A stretch of DNA of 64,000 nucleotides from Sphingosinicella sp. BN140058 (GCF_004135585.1 NZ_CP035501.1:471001-535000); one strand, 5' to 3'; shown: positions 49,903-59,430, counted from the stretch's first letter. Translations and numbers: made by a program. The notes: generated by a model from the sequence alone, not told the origin.

Positions 49903-50945
49903 GCCATCAATCTCGATAGTGCCTGTGCTGTGAAATCCACCATGGGAACGACGCGTGCATAGTTCAACCGCGTCGGTCCGATAACCCCCACCACGCCGAC
50001 CACCTTGCCATCGCCGCCGCGGTACGGCGCGGCGATCACCGAAGAGCCGGATAGCGCGAACAATTTGTTCTCCGAGCCGATGAATATCTTCATGCCCTGG
50101 CCGGCTCGCGCGCTGTCGAGCAGCCGCACGATCTCCTCCTTGCCCTCGAGCTCCTCGAGCAGCTGCCGGACCCGCTCGAGATCGGCGACGCCCTCCTGGT
50201 CGAGGAGGTTCGCCTGGCCGCGGACGATTAGCACCGGGCGTTGGGCGCCGTCCTCCGACCACACGGCGAGACCGCGATCGATCAGCGTTCGCGCGGCGCT
50301 GTCGAGCGCCGCTTTGCCGTCGCGTATCTCGCCGTCGAGCCGCGCCCGCGCCTCCTGCAGAGTAAGGCCCGACAGCCGCGCGCTGACATAATTGCCGACT
50401 TCCGCGAGCGAGGCCGGGGTGACATCCGGCGGCAGATCGATGACCCGGTTCTCGACCGAGCCTTCGGCCCCTACCATCACCGCCAGCGCCTGGCTGGGCG
50501 AAAGCTGAACGAAGCCGAGCTGGCGCAGCACCGGCTCGCGCTTGGGAACCAGGACGATGCCCGCACAGGCCGAAAGGCCCGACAAGGCGGCGGTTGCCGC
50601 GACCAGGGCATCCTCGATCGGCCCGCCGCCGCGCGCCAGCCGAGTTTCGATCGCGGTCCGCTCTTCCAGACTCGGCTCAGCCGCCTGCATCATGCCGTCG
50701 ACGAACAGCCGCAGGCCGGTCTCCGTCGGCACCCGGCCGGCGGACGTATGCGGGTGGCTGAGCAGCCCCGCCTCCTCCAGATCCTGCATGACGTTGCGGA
50801 TCGAGGCGGGCGACAGATTGATTCCGGGCAGGCGCGAGATCGTACGGGATCCGACCGGCGCACCGGATCCGAGATAATTTTCGACGAGGAGGCGGAAGAC
50901 CTCGCGCGCCCGTTCGGTAAGCTCGCTGACCGGGGTTCTCGACAT
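49899..50945 (-). CDS. hrcA: heat-inducible transcription repressor HrcA
   Basis: A 348-residue repressor with an N-terminal winged helix (SELTERAREVFRLLVENYLG, GSRTISRLPGINLSPASIRN, VMQDLEEAGLLSHPHTSAGR) and the HrcA sensor domain. It normally represses groE or dnaK operons through CIRCE elements. No CIRCE is visible in this window, so its targets are probably elsewhere, for example groESL. The ATG at 50945 is preceded by GAGGGAC; another ATG at 50954 is in frame. It is coupled to grpE downstream. Confidence 0.95.
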   Translation of the reverse strand: MSRTPVSELTERAREVFRLLVENYLGSGAPVGSRTISRLPGINLSPASIRNVMQDLEEAGLLSHPHTSAGRVPTETGLRLFVDGMMQAAEPSLEERTAIETRLARGGGPIEDALVAATAALSGLSACAGIVLVPKREPVLRQLGFVQLSPSQALAVMVGAEGSVENRVIDLPPDVTPASLAEVGNYVSARLSGLTLQEARARLDGEIRDGKAALDSAARTLIDRGLAVWSEDGAQRPVLIVRGQANLLDQEGVADLERVRQLLEELEGKEEIVRLLDSARAGQGMKIFIGSENKLFALSGSSVIAAPYRGGDGKVVGVVGVIGPTRLNYARVVPMVDFTAQALSRLMA

Positions 50946-50994
50946 GTCCCTCATGTAATGCGCAGCCCCCGGCCCGTCACCCCGTGGCAGACGC

Positions 50995-52350
50995 TCAGAG
51001 CCCCTCCCCCTCCACCCAGTGGGCGTTGGACAGGCGCCGCGCGACCGACCAGGTTTGCACGCGAATGTCTGGCACCGCGACGATTTCCCAGCAGGCGCCG
51101 CGAGTCATCGGTCCAAGCGCCAGCAGCCAGTCGTTCGGTCTGCCGTCGGCCGCGATCGTTCGCGCCTGGGCGTCGACGTCGATGCCGAGCCGCAACTTGT
51201 CCGGGCGGATCGTGCCGCGGGCGACCAGGGTCGCCAGCAGCGGATCGGAGGAGCGCAGCAGATCGCCCTGCGGACCGGTGCAATTGATGATGCGGGTGGC
51301 GTGGAGATGTTCGGCGACATCGCTGCCGCGGCGACGCCAGGCGACGTCGATGCCGCCGCCCGCGGCGGGCGTGTACGCGATCGGCTTGCCGCCGGCGATC
51401 TCCAGAATGCCGGCATCGCGCAGCTGCTGCAGCCGTTCGGCGACATCAGGTGCGATGCGATGCCGGTGAACGTCCCACCACGGCCGCGCATGGCGCAGGA
51501 AACGCTGGCGCTGCTCGTCGGTGGCGGCCCGCCACATGTCCTGAGTCATCGGCCGCAATTCGTCGACCGCCGCCCGCCAGCCGATCTCCCGGGCGCGCGC
51601 TCGGATCTGGCGAACCAGTGACGACACCTCGCCCTGCGGCCGCTCGCCGAGCGGCGTTTCCGGCGGCCGGCTGGGTGCATGGACGTGGGGCGACAGGCCG
51701 CGGCGCGACATCGCCACGATCCGCCCCGCAAACCCTTCCAGCTGCAGGCGCAGCGCGACGTCGACCATGGTCAGCCCGGTGCCGATTACGACGATGGTCT
51801 CGCCGGGCTGGAGGTCGCGATAGGCCGCTTCATCCCACGGATCGCCGAAATAGCCGTGCTGCGCCAAGGCGGCGCCGTCGAGCCGGGGTGGATGGTGCGG
51901 CGGAAGATTGCCGACCGCCAGCACCGCCGCGTCGGCGTCGAACCGACTGCCGTCCATCATCTGGATGTGGACCGCGCCGTCATGCTCGACATCGCGAACG
52001 CTGCCGTAACGGATTTCGAGCCGGCCGTTCGATCGGCGCTGCGCCGCCTCCAACTGTTCGAGCAGATATTCGCCATAAGTCAGCCGCGGTACGAAGGCAC
52101 TCGCCGCCTCCGCCACGCCGCGATCGGTCAGCCATCGGGCGAAGTGGCCCGGATCGTCCGGAAAGGCGCTCATGTTCGAAGCGCGCACGTTGAGCAGGTG
52201 GGTGGGATGGGCGGCGCCGAAGGCGAGGCCCTTGCCCGCCGGCTCGTGGCGCTCGATCAGCGTCGCGCGTGGCCCTCCGTGACGGACCAGGTTGATCGCC
52301 TGCAATGCTCCCGAGAAACCGCAGCCGATGATCGCGACATGGTCGGTCAC
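50995..52350 (-). CDS. FAD/NAD(P)-binding protein (YdhS-like, NAD_binding_9)
   Basis: A 451-residue flavoprotein. The dinucleotide site is VAIIGCGFSGALQAINLVRH, followed by the family block GKGLAFGAAHPTHLLNVRAS then NMSAFPDDPGHFARWLTD. A second Rossmann-type motif is TIVVIGTGLTMVDVALRL, and IINCTGPQGD is near the end. Substrate and reaction are unknown. I chose the GTG at 52350 (GGGGG upstream), which avoids overlap with the preceding small gene; an ATG at 52386 is in frame. It lies 49 bp before hrcA. Confidence 0.85.
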   Translation of the reverse strand: MTDHVAIIGCGFSGALQAINLVRHGGPRATLIERHEPAGKGLAFGAAHPTHLLNVRASNMSAFPDDPGHFARWLTDRGVAEAASAFVPRLTYGEYLLEQLEAAQRRSNGRLEIRYGSVRDVEHDGAVHIQMMDGSRFDADAAVLAVGNLPPHHPPRLDGAALAQHGYFGDPWDEAAYRDLQPGETIVVIGTGLTMVDVALRLQLEGFAGRIVAMSRRGLSPHVHAPSRPPETPLGERPQGEVSSLVRQIRARAREIGWRAAVDELRPMTQDMWRAATDEQRQRFLRHARPWWDVHRHRIAPDVAERLQQLRDAGILEIAGGKPIAYTPAAGGGIDVAWRRRGSDVAEHLHATRIINCTGPQGDLLRSSDPLLATLVARGTIRPDKLRLGIDVDAQARTIAADGRPNDWLLALGPMTRGACWEIVAVPDIRVQTWSVARRLSNAHWVEGEGL

Positions 52351-52375
52351 GTTCGCGCGCCCCCGTCCGCCGCCA

Positions 52376-52642
52376 TCAGATTTCATATTCGAGTTGCCAG
52401 GCGGGATCGGAGAAAGCGGGCGGCTGGGCTTTGAAGGCGGGCTGGCGGGCCTTCATCTGGCGGTAGAGCTGCTTGACCCGATCGCTCGCCGTCGTCGCGA
52501 ACACGGCGGGGAACACGGCGTGGACGATGCATGCCAGCCCGCCGACGACCATCGTCGCCCCGAAGCGGGCAGCCATGGCGGCATGCTCCGGATAGCTTTC
52601 CCCGATGCTGCGCGGATGTGCCAGAAACAAGCGATCGAACAC
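52376..52642 (-). CDS. DUF6356 family small membrane protein
   Basis: An 88-residue protein with the sequence start FDRLFLAHPRSIGESYPEHA and a hydrophobic centre (GATMVVGGLACIVHAVFPAV). This is the pattern of the DUF6356 proteins found in sphingomonads and relatives. The GTG at 52642 stands behind a strong Shine-Dalgarno, AAGGAGGAAAGACC, which fixes the start. One membrane helix is predicted. Function unknown. It is followed closely by the FAD/NAD(P)-binding protein gene. Confidence 0.8.
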   Translation of the reverse strand: MFDRLFLAHPRSIGESYPEHAAMAARFGATMVVGGLACIVHAVFPAVFATTASDRVKQLYRQMKARQPAFKAQPPAFSDPAWQLEYEI

Positions 52643-52770
52643 GGTCTTTCCTCCTTCGTCCGCGCAGCGCCGTCGGCCCGCGCATCTTCGTCCGTCCATG
52701 CAGAAAGACGCAACAATAGCCAAGCGTCGAGGGCAATAAAGGGGGCGGGCGGACGCAGGTGCGCGTCGCG

Positions 52771-54783
52771 TCAGCAATCCTCCCGGGCACGGCGCGGCAG
52801 CAATTCCGCCAGCCTGGCGGCGACTTCCTTCTGGCGGAAGGGCTTGGTCAGCAGCGGCAGGTCGGCCATCTGATGCCCGGCAAGATTGGCATAACCGGTG
52901 GCGAGCAGGATCGGCACGCCGGGCAGCCGGTTGCGGATGGCGGTGGCGAGTTCGGCACCGTTCATGCCCGGCATCAGATAGTCGGTGATCACCAGATCGG
53001 CGGTGACGCCGCTCCGCAGGAGTTCGAGAGCCTCGCCTGCCGACCGTGCCTCGATGACTCGGTGGCCGAGATCGGCGAGCATCTCGGCCGTACCGCTGCG
53101 CACCAGATCCTCGTCGTCGACCAGCAGGATGGTCGCCGCCGGCGTGTCGGCGATGGCAGCATTGTCCTCCTCCTGCTCGGCATCCGCGGCCGTTGCCGCT
53201 GCCGGCAGCCAGAGCTCGGCGTTGGTGCCCTCGCCGAGCACGCTGTCGAGCAACAAAGCGCCTCCGGACTGGGCGGCAAGGCCGTGCACCATCGACAATC
53301 CGAGGCCGGTTCCCTTGCCGATCCCCTTGGTCGAGTAAAAAGGCTCGATCGCGCGCTTCAGCGTCACTTCGTCCATGCCGGACCCGGTGTCGCGCACCCC
53401 GATGCGGACATAGGTGCCGTAGCGCAGGCCATTGGGGTGCCCCGGCCCGACCGCCTCTGCAGTGATGGACACGGTCAGAATGCCACCGTCGGGCATGGCA
53501 TCGCGTGCATTCACCGCAAGATTGAGCAACGCGAGTTCGAGCTGGTTCGGATCGACACGGGCGGCGGGAAGATCGTCGTCCGCCTCGACTTCGACCCTGA
53601 TCTGCGGCCCGATCGAGCGTCCGATCATGTCGCGCAAGCCGCCCACGAGCCGGACGACATCGACAGGACGCGATTCCAGCACCTGGCGCCGCGCGAACGC
53701 AAGCAGCCGCTGGACCAGGATCTTCGCCCGCTCGGCCGCTTCGAGCGCACCGCTGAGCAGGCGTTCGGACCGGGTATCGCCGTCGAGGCGGCGGCGAAGA
53801 ACATCGAGCCCGCCGACGATCGGGGTCAGCAGATTGTTGAAATCGTGCGCGACGCCGCCGGTGAGCTGGCCCATCGTCTCCATCTTCTGCATCTCGGCAA
53901 GGTGACTGAACGCCGCCTCGCGTTCCGAAATCGCTTCGACGACACGGGATTCGAGCGAGTCGTTGAGCCGCTTCAGTTCGGCTTCGGCGGCGACCTGGGC
54001 CGAGACGTCGGTGCATGTGCCGAGCCAGCGCACGATTGCGGCGCCCTCGCCGCGCACCGGTACGGCCCGCGTCAGGAACGGCCGGTAATCGCCGTCGGCA
54101 CCCAGCAACGGGATGGTCATCTCGAACGGCTCGCCCGCCGCCAGCGAGCAGCGCCACTGCCGCAGCACTTCGGGCAGATGATCCGGGTGATGGACCCGCT
54201 CGCGGCCGAGCGCCGCCATCTCCTCGGGCGTTGTGCCGGTATATTCGTACCAGCGCTGATTGTACCAGATCGTGTCGCCGGCCGGGTTGGCCATCCAGCA
54301 GAGCTGAGGCAGCGCATCGACCAGCGTCGCGAAATTCGCCTCGCTCTCGCGCAGCGCCGCCTCGGCGCGGCGGCGCTCCCGGCGTTCCGAGGCTTCGGCC
54401 AGAGCGCGCTCCACCACCTCGGAGAGGCGACCGAGCCGCTGCTTGACGACGAAGTCGGTGGCACCGCGCTTCAGTGCCTCGACCGCGACCTCCTCGCCCA
54501 GGGTCCCCGACACGAAGATGAATGGCGTTTCCGGCGCCTTTTCAACCGCGATCTCGAGAGCCGATTCGCCGTCGAAGGCGGGCAGCCGATGATCGGCGAG
54601 GATCAGGTCATAACAATGATTCGCGAGCGCAGCGGAGAAGTCCTCCCGCGACCACACCCGATCGATCTCGCATTCCGCGCCCTCCAGCCGCAGATATTCG
54701 CAGACGAGGTCCGCATCGATGCTGCTATCCTCCAGATGAAGGACGCGCACCTTTCTGAGAAGGTTCGAGTTCGCGGCCGCCAC
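52771..54783 (-). CDS. hybrid sensor histidine kinase with N- and C-terminal receiver domains
   Basis: A 670-residue cytosolic signalling protein. Domains in order: receiver (phospho-acceptor Asp64 in LILADHRLPAFDG), a PAS/PAC domain around residues 145-265 (LPQLCWMANPAGDTIWYNQR), a histidine-kinase core with the H-box GQLTGGVAHDFNNLLTPIVG, an ATPase domain (DTGSGMDEVTLKRAIEPFYS, GTGLGLSMVHGLA) and a C-terminal receiver (DLVITDYLMPGMNG). It has no membrane helix. It lies 3 bp downstream of the response-regulator gene in the phytochrome cluster, so it probably receives or integrates the light signal. No output DNA-binding gene is adjacent. Confidence 0.92.
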   Translation of the reverse strand: MAAANSNLLRKVRVLHLEDSSIDADLVCEYLRLEGAECEIDRVWSREDFSAALANHCYDLILADHRLPAFDGESALEIAVEKAPETPFIFVSGTLGEEVAVEALKRGATDFVVKQRLGRLSEVVERALAEASERRERRRAEAALRESEANFATLVDALPQLCWMANPAGDTIWYNQRWYEYTGTTPEEMAALGRERVHHPDHLPEVLRQWRCSLAAGEPFEMTIPLLGADGDYRPFLTRAVPVRGEGAAIVRWLGTCTDVSAQVAAEAELKRLNDSLESRVVEAISEREAAFSHLAEMQKMETMGQLTGGVAHDFNNLLTPIVGGLDVLRRRLDGDTRSERLLSGALEAAERAKILVQRLLAFARRQVLESRPVDVVRLVGGLRDMIGRSIGPQIRVEVEADDDLPAARVDPNQLELALLNLAVNARDAMPDGGILTVSITAEAVGPGHPNGLRYGTYVRIGVRDTGSGMDEVTLKRAIEPFYSTKGIGKGTGLGLSMVHGLAAQSGGALLLDSVLGEGTNAELWLPAAATAADAEQEEDNAAIADTPAATILLVDDEDLVRSGTAEMLADLGHRVIEARSAGEALELLRSGVTADLVITDYLMPGMNGAELATAIRNRLPGVPILLATGYANLAGHQMADLPLLTKPFRQKEVAARLAELLPRRAREDC

Positions 54784-54786
54784 CGC

Positions 54787-55236
54787 TCAGCCTCCGCGTG
54801 CGATCGGTGGCGGCTCGTTCAGCACGGCCCAGAACATGCCGAGATCCTGGATCGCCTCGAAGAATTGCTCGAAGCCGACCGGCTTGACCACGAATGCGTT
54901 GACGCCGAGCTTGTAGCTGCGGACCAGATCCTGTTCCTCGCGCGACGACGTCAGCATCACCACCGGCGTGTGCTTCAGCGCTTCGTCCTGCTTGATCTGC
55001 TCGAGCACCTCGAGCCCGTCCACCTTGGGCAGCTTGAGATCGAGGAGGACGACGACGGGATCGCCGCTGGTCCGCCCTTCATATTTGCCGCGCGCATGAA
55101 GATAGTCGAGCGCTTCGGCGCCGTCGCGGGTGATCACCACCGAATTGGCGAGTTGACAGCGTTCCAGCGCAGCGAGGGTCAGTTCCACATCCTTGGGACT
55201 GTCCTCCACGAGCAGGATCGGCTTCAATTCGGACAT
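54787..55236 (-). CDS. single-domain response regulator (Rcp1-like)
   Basis: A 149-residue stand-alone receiver. The acidic pair is LVEDSPKDVELTLAALERC, the phospho-acceptor Asp66 is in VVVLLDLKLPKVDGLEVLEQ, the switch Ser/Thr is in VVMLTSSREEQDLVRSYKLG, and the conserved Lys is in AFVVKPVGFEQF. This is the subtype encoded with bacteriophytochromes and cyanobacterial Cph1. The phytochrome stop codon lies between two possible starts, ATG at 55245 and at 55236. I chose 55236 because GGGGGA lies at a better distance. Confidence 0.92.
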   Translation of the reverse strand: MSELKPILLVEDSPKDVELTLAALERCQLANSVVITRDGAEALDYLHARGKYEGRTSGDPVVVLLDLKLPKVDGLEVLEQIKQDEALKHTPVVMLTSSREEQDLVRSYKLGVNAFVVKPVGFEQFFEAIQDLGMFWAVLNEPPPIARGG

Positions 55237-55237
55237 G

Positions 55238-57502
55238 CTACTCATTCCCCCGATGTTTCGGCAGAGCGAAGAAGATGGTCGCGCCCACGTCGATTCTCCC
55301 CTCCGCCCAGACTCGGCCGCCATGCCGTTGCTCGACGATGCGCTTGACGTTGGCAAGCCCGATCCCGGTGCCTTCGAACTCCTCGACGCGGTGCAGGCGC
55401 TGGAAGACTCCGAACAACTTGCCGGCATAAGCCATGTCGAAGCCAGCGCCGTTGTCGCGGACGAAATAGACGGTCTCGTCATCCCCGTCGTCGGCGCCGA
55501 TCTCGATCAGGGTCTCGTCCCGCCCACGGGTGAACTTGATCGCATTGTCGACGAGATTCTGCAGCACCAGCCGGAGCATGCCGGGATCCGCATAAGCGGG
55601 CGGCAGATCGGCGATCCGCCAGCGCACGGTGCGGCCGAGCGCATCCTGTTCGAACCTGCCCTGCACCTCCGCGGCAAGCGCGTTCATGTCGATCAGGATC
55701 GGCTTGAGCGTCGCCCGTCCCATCTGCGAGAAACTGAGCAGATCGTCGACCAAACCGCCGGCGGAGACCGCGGACTCGATGATGGTGTCGATGTAGCGCC
55801 TGGCGCGTTCGGAGAGGTGCTCGCCCTCATTCTGCTTGAGCAGCTCTGAATAGCCGACGATGTGGCGGAACGGCGCGCGCAGATCGTGACTCACGGAATA
55901 GCTGAACGCTTCCAGTTCGCGATTGCTGCGAACCAGTTGCTCGTTGAGCTGCGCCATCTCCTCGGCGCTTCGCAGGATGATGTCGACGATCGCGCTGCGC
56001 AGCTGCGTCGCCGCATCGATCTCGGCTTCGTCCCAGGGCAGCGAGCGCCGCTGCACGATTTCCTTCCACACTTCGAACGACTTGCGCGGGTGGATGCGTG
56101 CGCCTTCAGGCTCCGCGGGCTTCAGCGGAGAGCCGCCCCAGGCCACGGTGCGCACCACTTCGGGCCGGAACCAGATCAGATAGCTGCGATGGACGCGTGA
56201 GAGGGACAGCGCCATGATTCCGCTGCCCCGATCCTTGAAGGCCTCGGCTGCGGGCATCTCGGCGGCCAGCGCATCGGTCGCATGGATGTCGCCTTTGAAG
56301 CTGTCGCTCAACCAGTCGGCGAGCGCGCCGATCGCCTCCTGCGAGGGGGTCTCGCCGATCGTGCGGCAATCACCGTCGAACAGGATCGCCGCGCCTGCGG
56401 CGTGGGTCAGCGCGAGCAACGCATCGGGATTGCCGAGCAGCGCATCGACGAAACCGCTCTCGCTCAGCGCCATTTGCGACAGCAAAGCGGATTGCACGCT
56501 GCGCAAGGCGATCCTGCGCTCGGCCAGAGCGGCGATTTCGCGCGCGGCGATCTGCAGCGAAAGCACCTGCCCGATGAACTCGCAGGCGGTTCGAACCGGG
56601 TAGGCGACACGATGGGGTTCGCGATTGTGGCACGAGATCAGGCCCCAGAGACGCCCCTCGCTCAGCAGCGAGATCGACATCGAAGCGCCGGTGCCCATGT
56701 TGCGCATATATTCGAGATGGACCGGCGAGACGCTTCGCAAGGTCGCCAGACTGAGATCGACCGGCGCGCCGGTGGCAGGGTCGAAGGGCGGCTCGATCGG
56801 CACCGGACGGTAGGAAGCATCGGCGATCAGCCGCAGGCGGTTGCGCCGGTAAAGCTCGCGCGCTTGCGCCGGGATGTCGCTCGCCGGAAAGCGCAGGTCC
56901 AGATAGCTCGGCAAGCGATCGTTGCGATCTTCCGCGACGACGGTGCCGTGGCCGTCAGCGTCGAAACGATAGACCAGAACGCGGTCGAGGCCGGTGATGC
57001 GGCGGACTTCCCGCGCGGCCAGCACGCCGAGCTCGGCGACCGTGCGCGCCGCCTGCAGATCGGTGAGGAAGGACTGAACGAGCGGCTGGACGGCATCGAA
57101 ACCGCCGGGATCGGCCTGCTCCACCTCTTCGAGTTCGACGATCAGCGCGCCGCCGGAGCGATGCGCGATCAGGTGGAACGGCGCCGCACCGGAGCCGAGG
57201 CGGGCGGTGCCGAGGAAGACGGCGCCGCTCGCCGGAACCTCCCGAAGCAGTTCCGAACAGGAGGGGGCGCGCTCGGGGCGGACCAGATCGTCCAGCGCGA
57301 TTGCGAGCGGGCTGCCCGAGACGAGGGTTCGCGCAACCGGTCCGAGCGCCGCCTGGACGATCTTGAGATCGTCCGGACGAACGACGAAGAGCGCACCTTG
57401 AGGCTGAATGGTGCCTGGAATGTGGATCGGCTCGCGCGCGCAGGCCTCGAGATCTGCCGGCAGTCCGCCATCCGCACTCCTTCGGTCGAGATCTGCCGTC
57501 AT
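55238..57502 (-). CDS. bphP: bacteriophytochrome histidine kinase
   Basis: A 754-residue red/far-red light sensor. The N-terminal PAS region has the biliverdin-attaching Cys21 in LEACAREPIHIPGTIQPQGA. The GAF domain contains LDLRFPASDIPAQARELYRR, and SPVHLEYMRNMGTGASMSIS is diagnostic. A PHY domain follows, with its tongue region (WGGSPLKP). The kinase core has H-box SYSVSHDLRAPFRHIVGYSE and the ATPase motifs DNGAGFDMAYAGKLF and GTGIGLANVKRIVEQRHGG. The start ATG at 57502 is preceded by GGGGAGCG; an upstream in-frame start would add eight residues. No heme oxygenase (bphO) is in the window, so biliverdin must be made elsewhere. Confidence 0.96.
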   Translation of the reverse strand: MTADLDRRSADGGLPADLEACAREPIHIPGTIQPQGALFVVRPDDLKIVQAALGPVARTLVSGSPLAIALDDLVRPERAPSCSELLREVPASGAVFLGTARLGSGAAPFHLIAHRSGGALIVELEEVEQADPGGFDAVQPLVQSFLTDLQAARTVAELGVLAAREVRRITGLDRVLVYRFDADGHGTVVAEDRNDRLPSYLDLRFPASDIPAQARELYRRNRLRLIADASYRPVPIEPPFDPATGAPVDLSLATLRSVSPVHLEYMRNMGTGASMSISLLSEGRLWGLISCHNREPHRVAYPVRTACEFIGQVLSLQIAAREIAALAERRIALRSVQSALLSQMALSESGFVDALLGNPDALLALTHAAGAAILFDGDCRTIGETPSQEAIGALADWLSDSFKGDIHATDALAAEMPAAEAFKDRGSGIMALSLSRVHRSYLIWFRPEVVRTVAWGGSPLKPAEPEGARIHPRKSFEVWKEIVQRRSLPWDEAEIDAATQLRSAIVDIILRSAEEMAQLNEQLVRSNRELEAFSYSVSHDLRAPFRHIVGYSELLKQNEGEHLSERARRYIDTIIESAVSAGGLVDDLLSFSQMGRATLKPILIDMNALAAEVQGRFEQDALGRTVRWRIADLPPAYADPGMLRLVLQNLVDNAIKFTRGRDETLIEIGADDGDDETVYFVRDNGAGFDMAYAGKLFGVFQRLHRVEEFEGTGIGLANVKRIVEQRHGGRVWAEGRIDVGATIFFALPKHRGNE

Positions 57503-57783
57503 TCGCTCCCCGCGGGCATCGTACATTGCCCGGCTGCTGCGGCCCTTAACGGCTGCACATCGCCGCCGCTAGCTGTCCAAAAGGCGGCAAGGCGCGAGTC
57601 GGCGCCCCCGGGAACACCGCCGTCTCCGCGGGCGATGCGCACAAGCCCTGCGGACCCGAACAAGCGGACGCCGCCCGAACCTGACACGCGCTTGTAGACG
57701 ATTGCCGAGCGCCGCCCCCCTCATCAGATGTGGACGAGGCGCATCGCATTGGCGCTTTCGAACGCACGTGCGACAAGCATGGG

Positions 57784-58557
57784 GTGACCGCGCATTGCGT
57801 CAGCCTCTGGATCGGTCCGGCCCTCGGTGCCGTCGAACGGGCGTGTCTGCGCTCGATGCTCCGCCTGGGTCATGAGGTCACGCTTTACTGCTACGACGCT
57901 GTTGCAGGCGTTCCACGCGGCGTGGCTCTGCGCGACGCGTCTGAGATCGTCCTCCCCGAGCGGATCATTCGTCACCGAAGCGGCAGCGTCGCGCTGTTCG
58001 CGAACCTGTTCCGCTACGAATTGCAAAGGCGTGCGCTCGGCACCTGGGTCGATCTCGACCTTTATCTGCTGAAGCCGCTGGACGGCACCCACCCGTATCT
58101 CTTCGGCGCGGAGGAACCGGGACGGTACAGCAACGGCGTGCTCCGCCTGCCGCCCGATTGCCCGATGCTGGCCACGCTCCTCACCTTGTTCGACGAGCGC
58201 GTCGTGCCGCCATGGCTGCCGTGGCGCGCCCGGATGGCGGCGCGCTGGCGGCTGCTGCGGCGCAAGCGGGTCGGCCTTTCCGACATGCCCTGGGGCAGCG
58301 CCGGACCCGCAGCGCTCACCTATCTGGTAAATGCCCATGGCTTGGCGCACCACGCGCTTGCGCCCGAGATCCTGTACCCGGTGCATTGGCGCGAGGCGCG
58401 CTGGATCCTCGATCCCTCCCGCACGCTCGAGCGGATGACCGGACCGGACACGCGCTCGGTCCACCTCTACAACGAGCTGATCAAGGGCTTCAAAGAGGCG
58501 CCCGCCCCGCCCGGCAGCTTTCTCGCCCGATTGCAGCGCGAAGGCGCCCCCGACTGA
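57784..58557 (+). CDS. glycosyltransferase-like protein with DxD motif (GT32/GT-A type)
   Basis: About 257 residues. The segment LGTWVDLDLYLLKPL carries the DxD sugar-nucleotide/metal motif of DXD-containing GT-A transferases, and VTAHCVSLWIGPALGAVERA then CLRSMLRLGHEVTLYCYD is the usual N-terminus. A hydrophobic, Arg-rich part follows the middle (WLPWRARMAARWRLLRRKRV). The donor and acceptor are unknown; envelope or exopolysaccharide glycosylation is plausible. Start uncertain between GTG 57784 and GTG 57730. It is an isolated gene, convergent to the SDR gene with a 15-bp gap. Confidence 0.72.
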   Translation: MTAHCVSLWIGPALGAVERACLRSMLRLGHEVTLYCYDAVAGVPRGVALRDASEIVLPERIIRHRSGSVALFANLFRYELQRRALGTWVDLDLYLLKPLDGTHPYLFGAEEPGRYSNGVLRLPPDCPMLATLLTLFDERVVPPWLPWRARMAARWRLLRRKRVGLSDMPWGSAGPAALTYLVNAHGLAHHALAPEILYPVHWREARWILDPSRTLERMTGPDTRSVHLYNELIKGFKEAPAPPGSFLARLQREGAPD

Positions 58558-58572
58558 GGCCGCGCGAGTCTG

Positions 58573-59430
58573 CTACAAAATCGGCTTGCCGCCGGTGACG
58601 GCGATGGTCGCGCCGGACACGTAGCTCGACTCGTCCGACGCCAGCATGACGTAGACCGGCGCCAATTCCCTCGGTTGGCCCGGCCGCTTCATCGGCACCT
58701 GCTCGCCGAAGCTCTCCACTTTCTCTTGCGGCATCGTCGAGGGGATGAGCGGCGTCCAGATCGGCCCCGGCGCCACACAATTGGCGCGGATGCCTCGGTC
58801 CGCCAGCAGTTGCGCGAGGCCGGCGGTGAAATTCTGGATCGCCCCCTTGGTGGTCGCGTAGGCGAGCAATTGCGGAGTCGGGGTGTCGGCGTTCACCGAT
58901 GTCGTGTTGATGATCGATCCGCCCTCGCCCATGTGCGGCACCGCCGCTTTGGTGATGTAGAACATGGCGTGGATGTTGACCCGGAACGTCATGTCCCACT
59001 CCGCGTCCGGTATCTCCTCGATCGCATCGAAGGTCATCTGGTGGGCGGCGTTGTTGACCAGGATGTCGATACGCCCGAATTCTTCGACCGCCTTGGCGAT
59101 TAGTGCCCGGCAGTGATCGGCGCTGGCAATGTCGCCCGGGAACAGCACGGCCCGACGCCCCTCCGCCTCGATCAGCCGCCTGGTGTCCTCGGCATCGTCG
59201 TGCTCGTTCAGATAGGAAATCAGCAGGTCCGCGCCCTCGCGGGCATAAGCGATCGCGACCGCACGGCCGATGCCGCTGTCGCCACCGGTAATCACCGCTG
59301 TCTTGCCGGCAAGCCGCCCGGACCCCTTGTAGCTGGTCTCGCCATGATCCGGCTTGGTCCGCATCTCCGCGGTCGTGCCCGGCACCGATTGTCTCGGTTC
59401 GTTGAACGGGGGTTTTCGCGTGTCGCTCAT
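58573..59430 (-). CDS. SDR family oxidoreductase (YghA-like)
   Basis: A 285-residue short-chain dehydrogenase. It has the cofactor motif ITGGDSGIGRAVAIAYAREG, the NNAAH motif (DILVNNAAHQMTF), a catalytic Ser in SIINTTSVNA and YxxxK in LLAYATTKGAIQNF. The N-terminal extension before the Rossmann fold (FNEPRQSVPGTTAEMRTKPD then HGETSYKGSGRL) places it with the longer YghA/general-stress-type SDRs. The substrate is unknown. The ATG at 59430 is preceded by AGGATGGAGCCTGCG-like sequence; the frame extends 63 bases upstream without support. Confidence 0.92.
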   Translation of the reverse strand: MSDTRKPPFNEPRQSVPGTTAEMRTKPDHGETSYKGSGRLAGKTAVITGGDSGIGRAVAIAYAREGADLLISYLNEHDDAEDTRRLIEAEGRRAVLFPGDIASADHCRALIAKAVEEFGRIDILVNNAAHQMTFDAIEEIPDAEWDMTFRVNIHAMFYITKAAVPHMGEGGSIINTTSVNADTPTPQLLAYATTKGAIQNFTAGLAQLLADRGIRANCVAPGPIWTPLIPSTMPQEKVESFGEQVPMKRPGQPRELAPVYVMLASDESSYVSGATIAVTGGKPIL

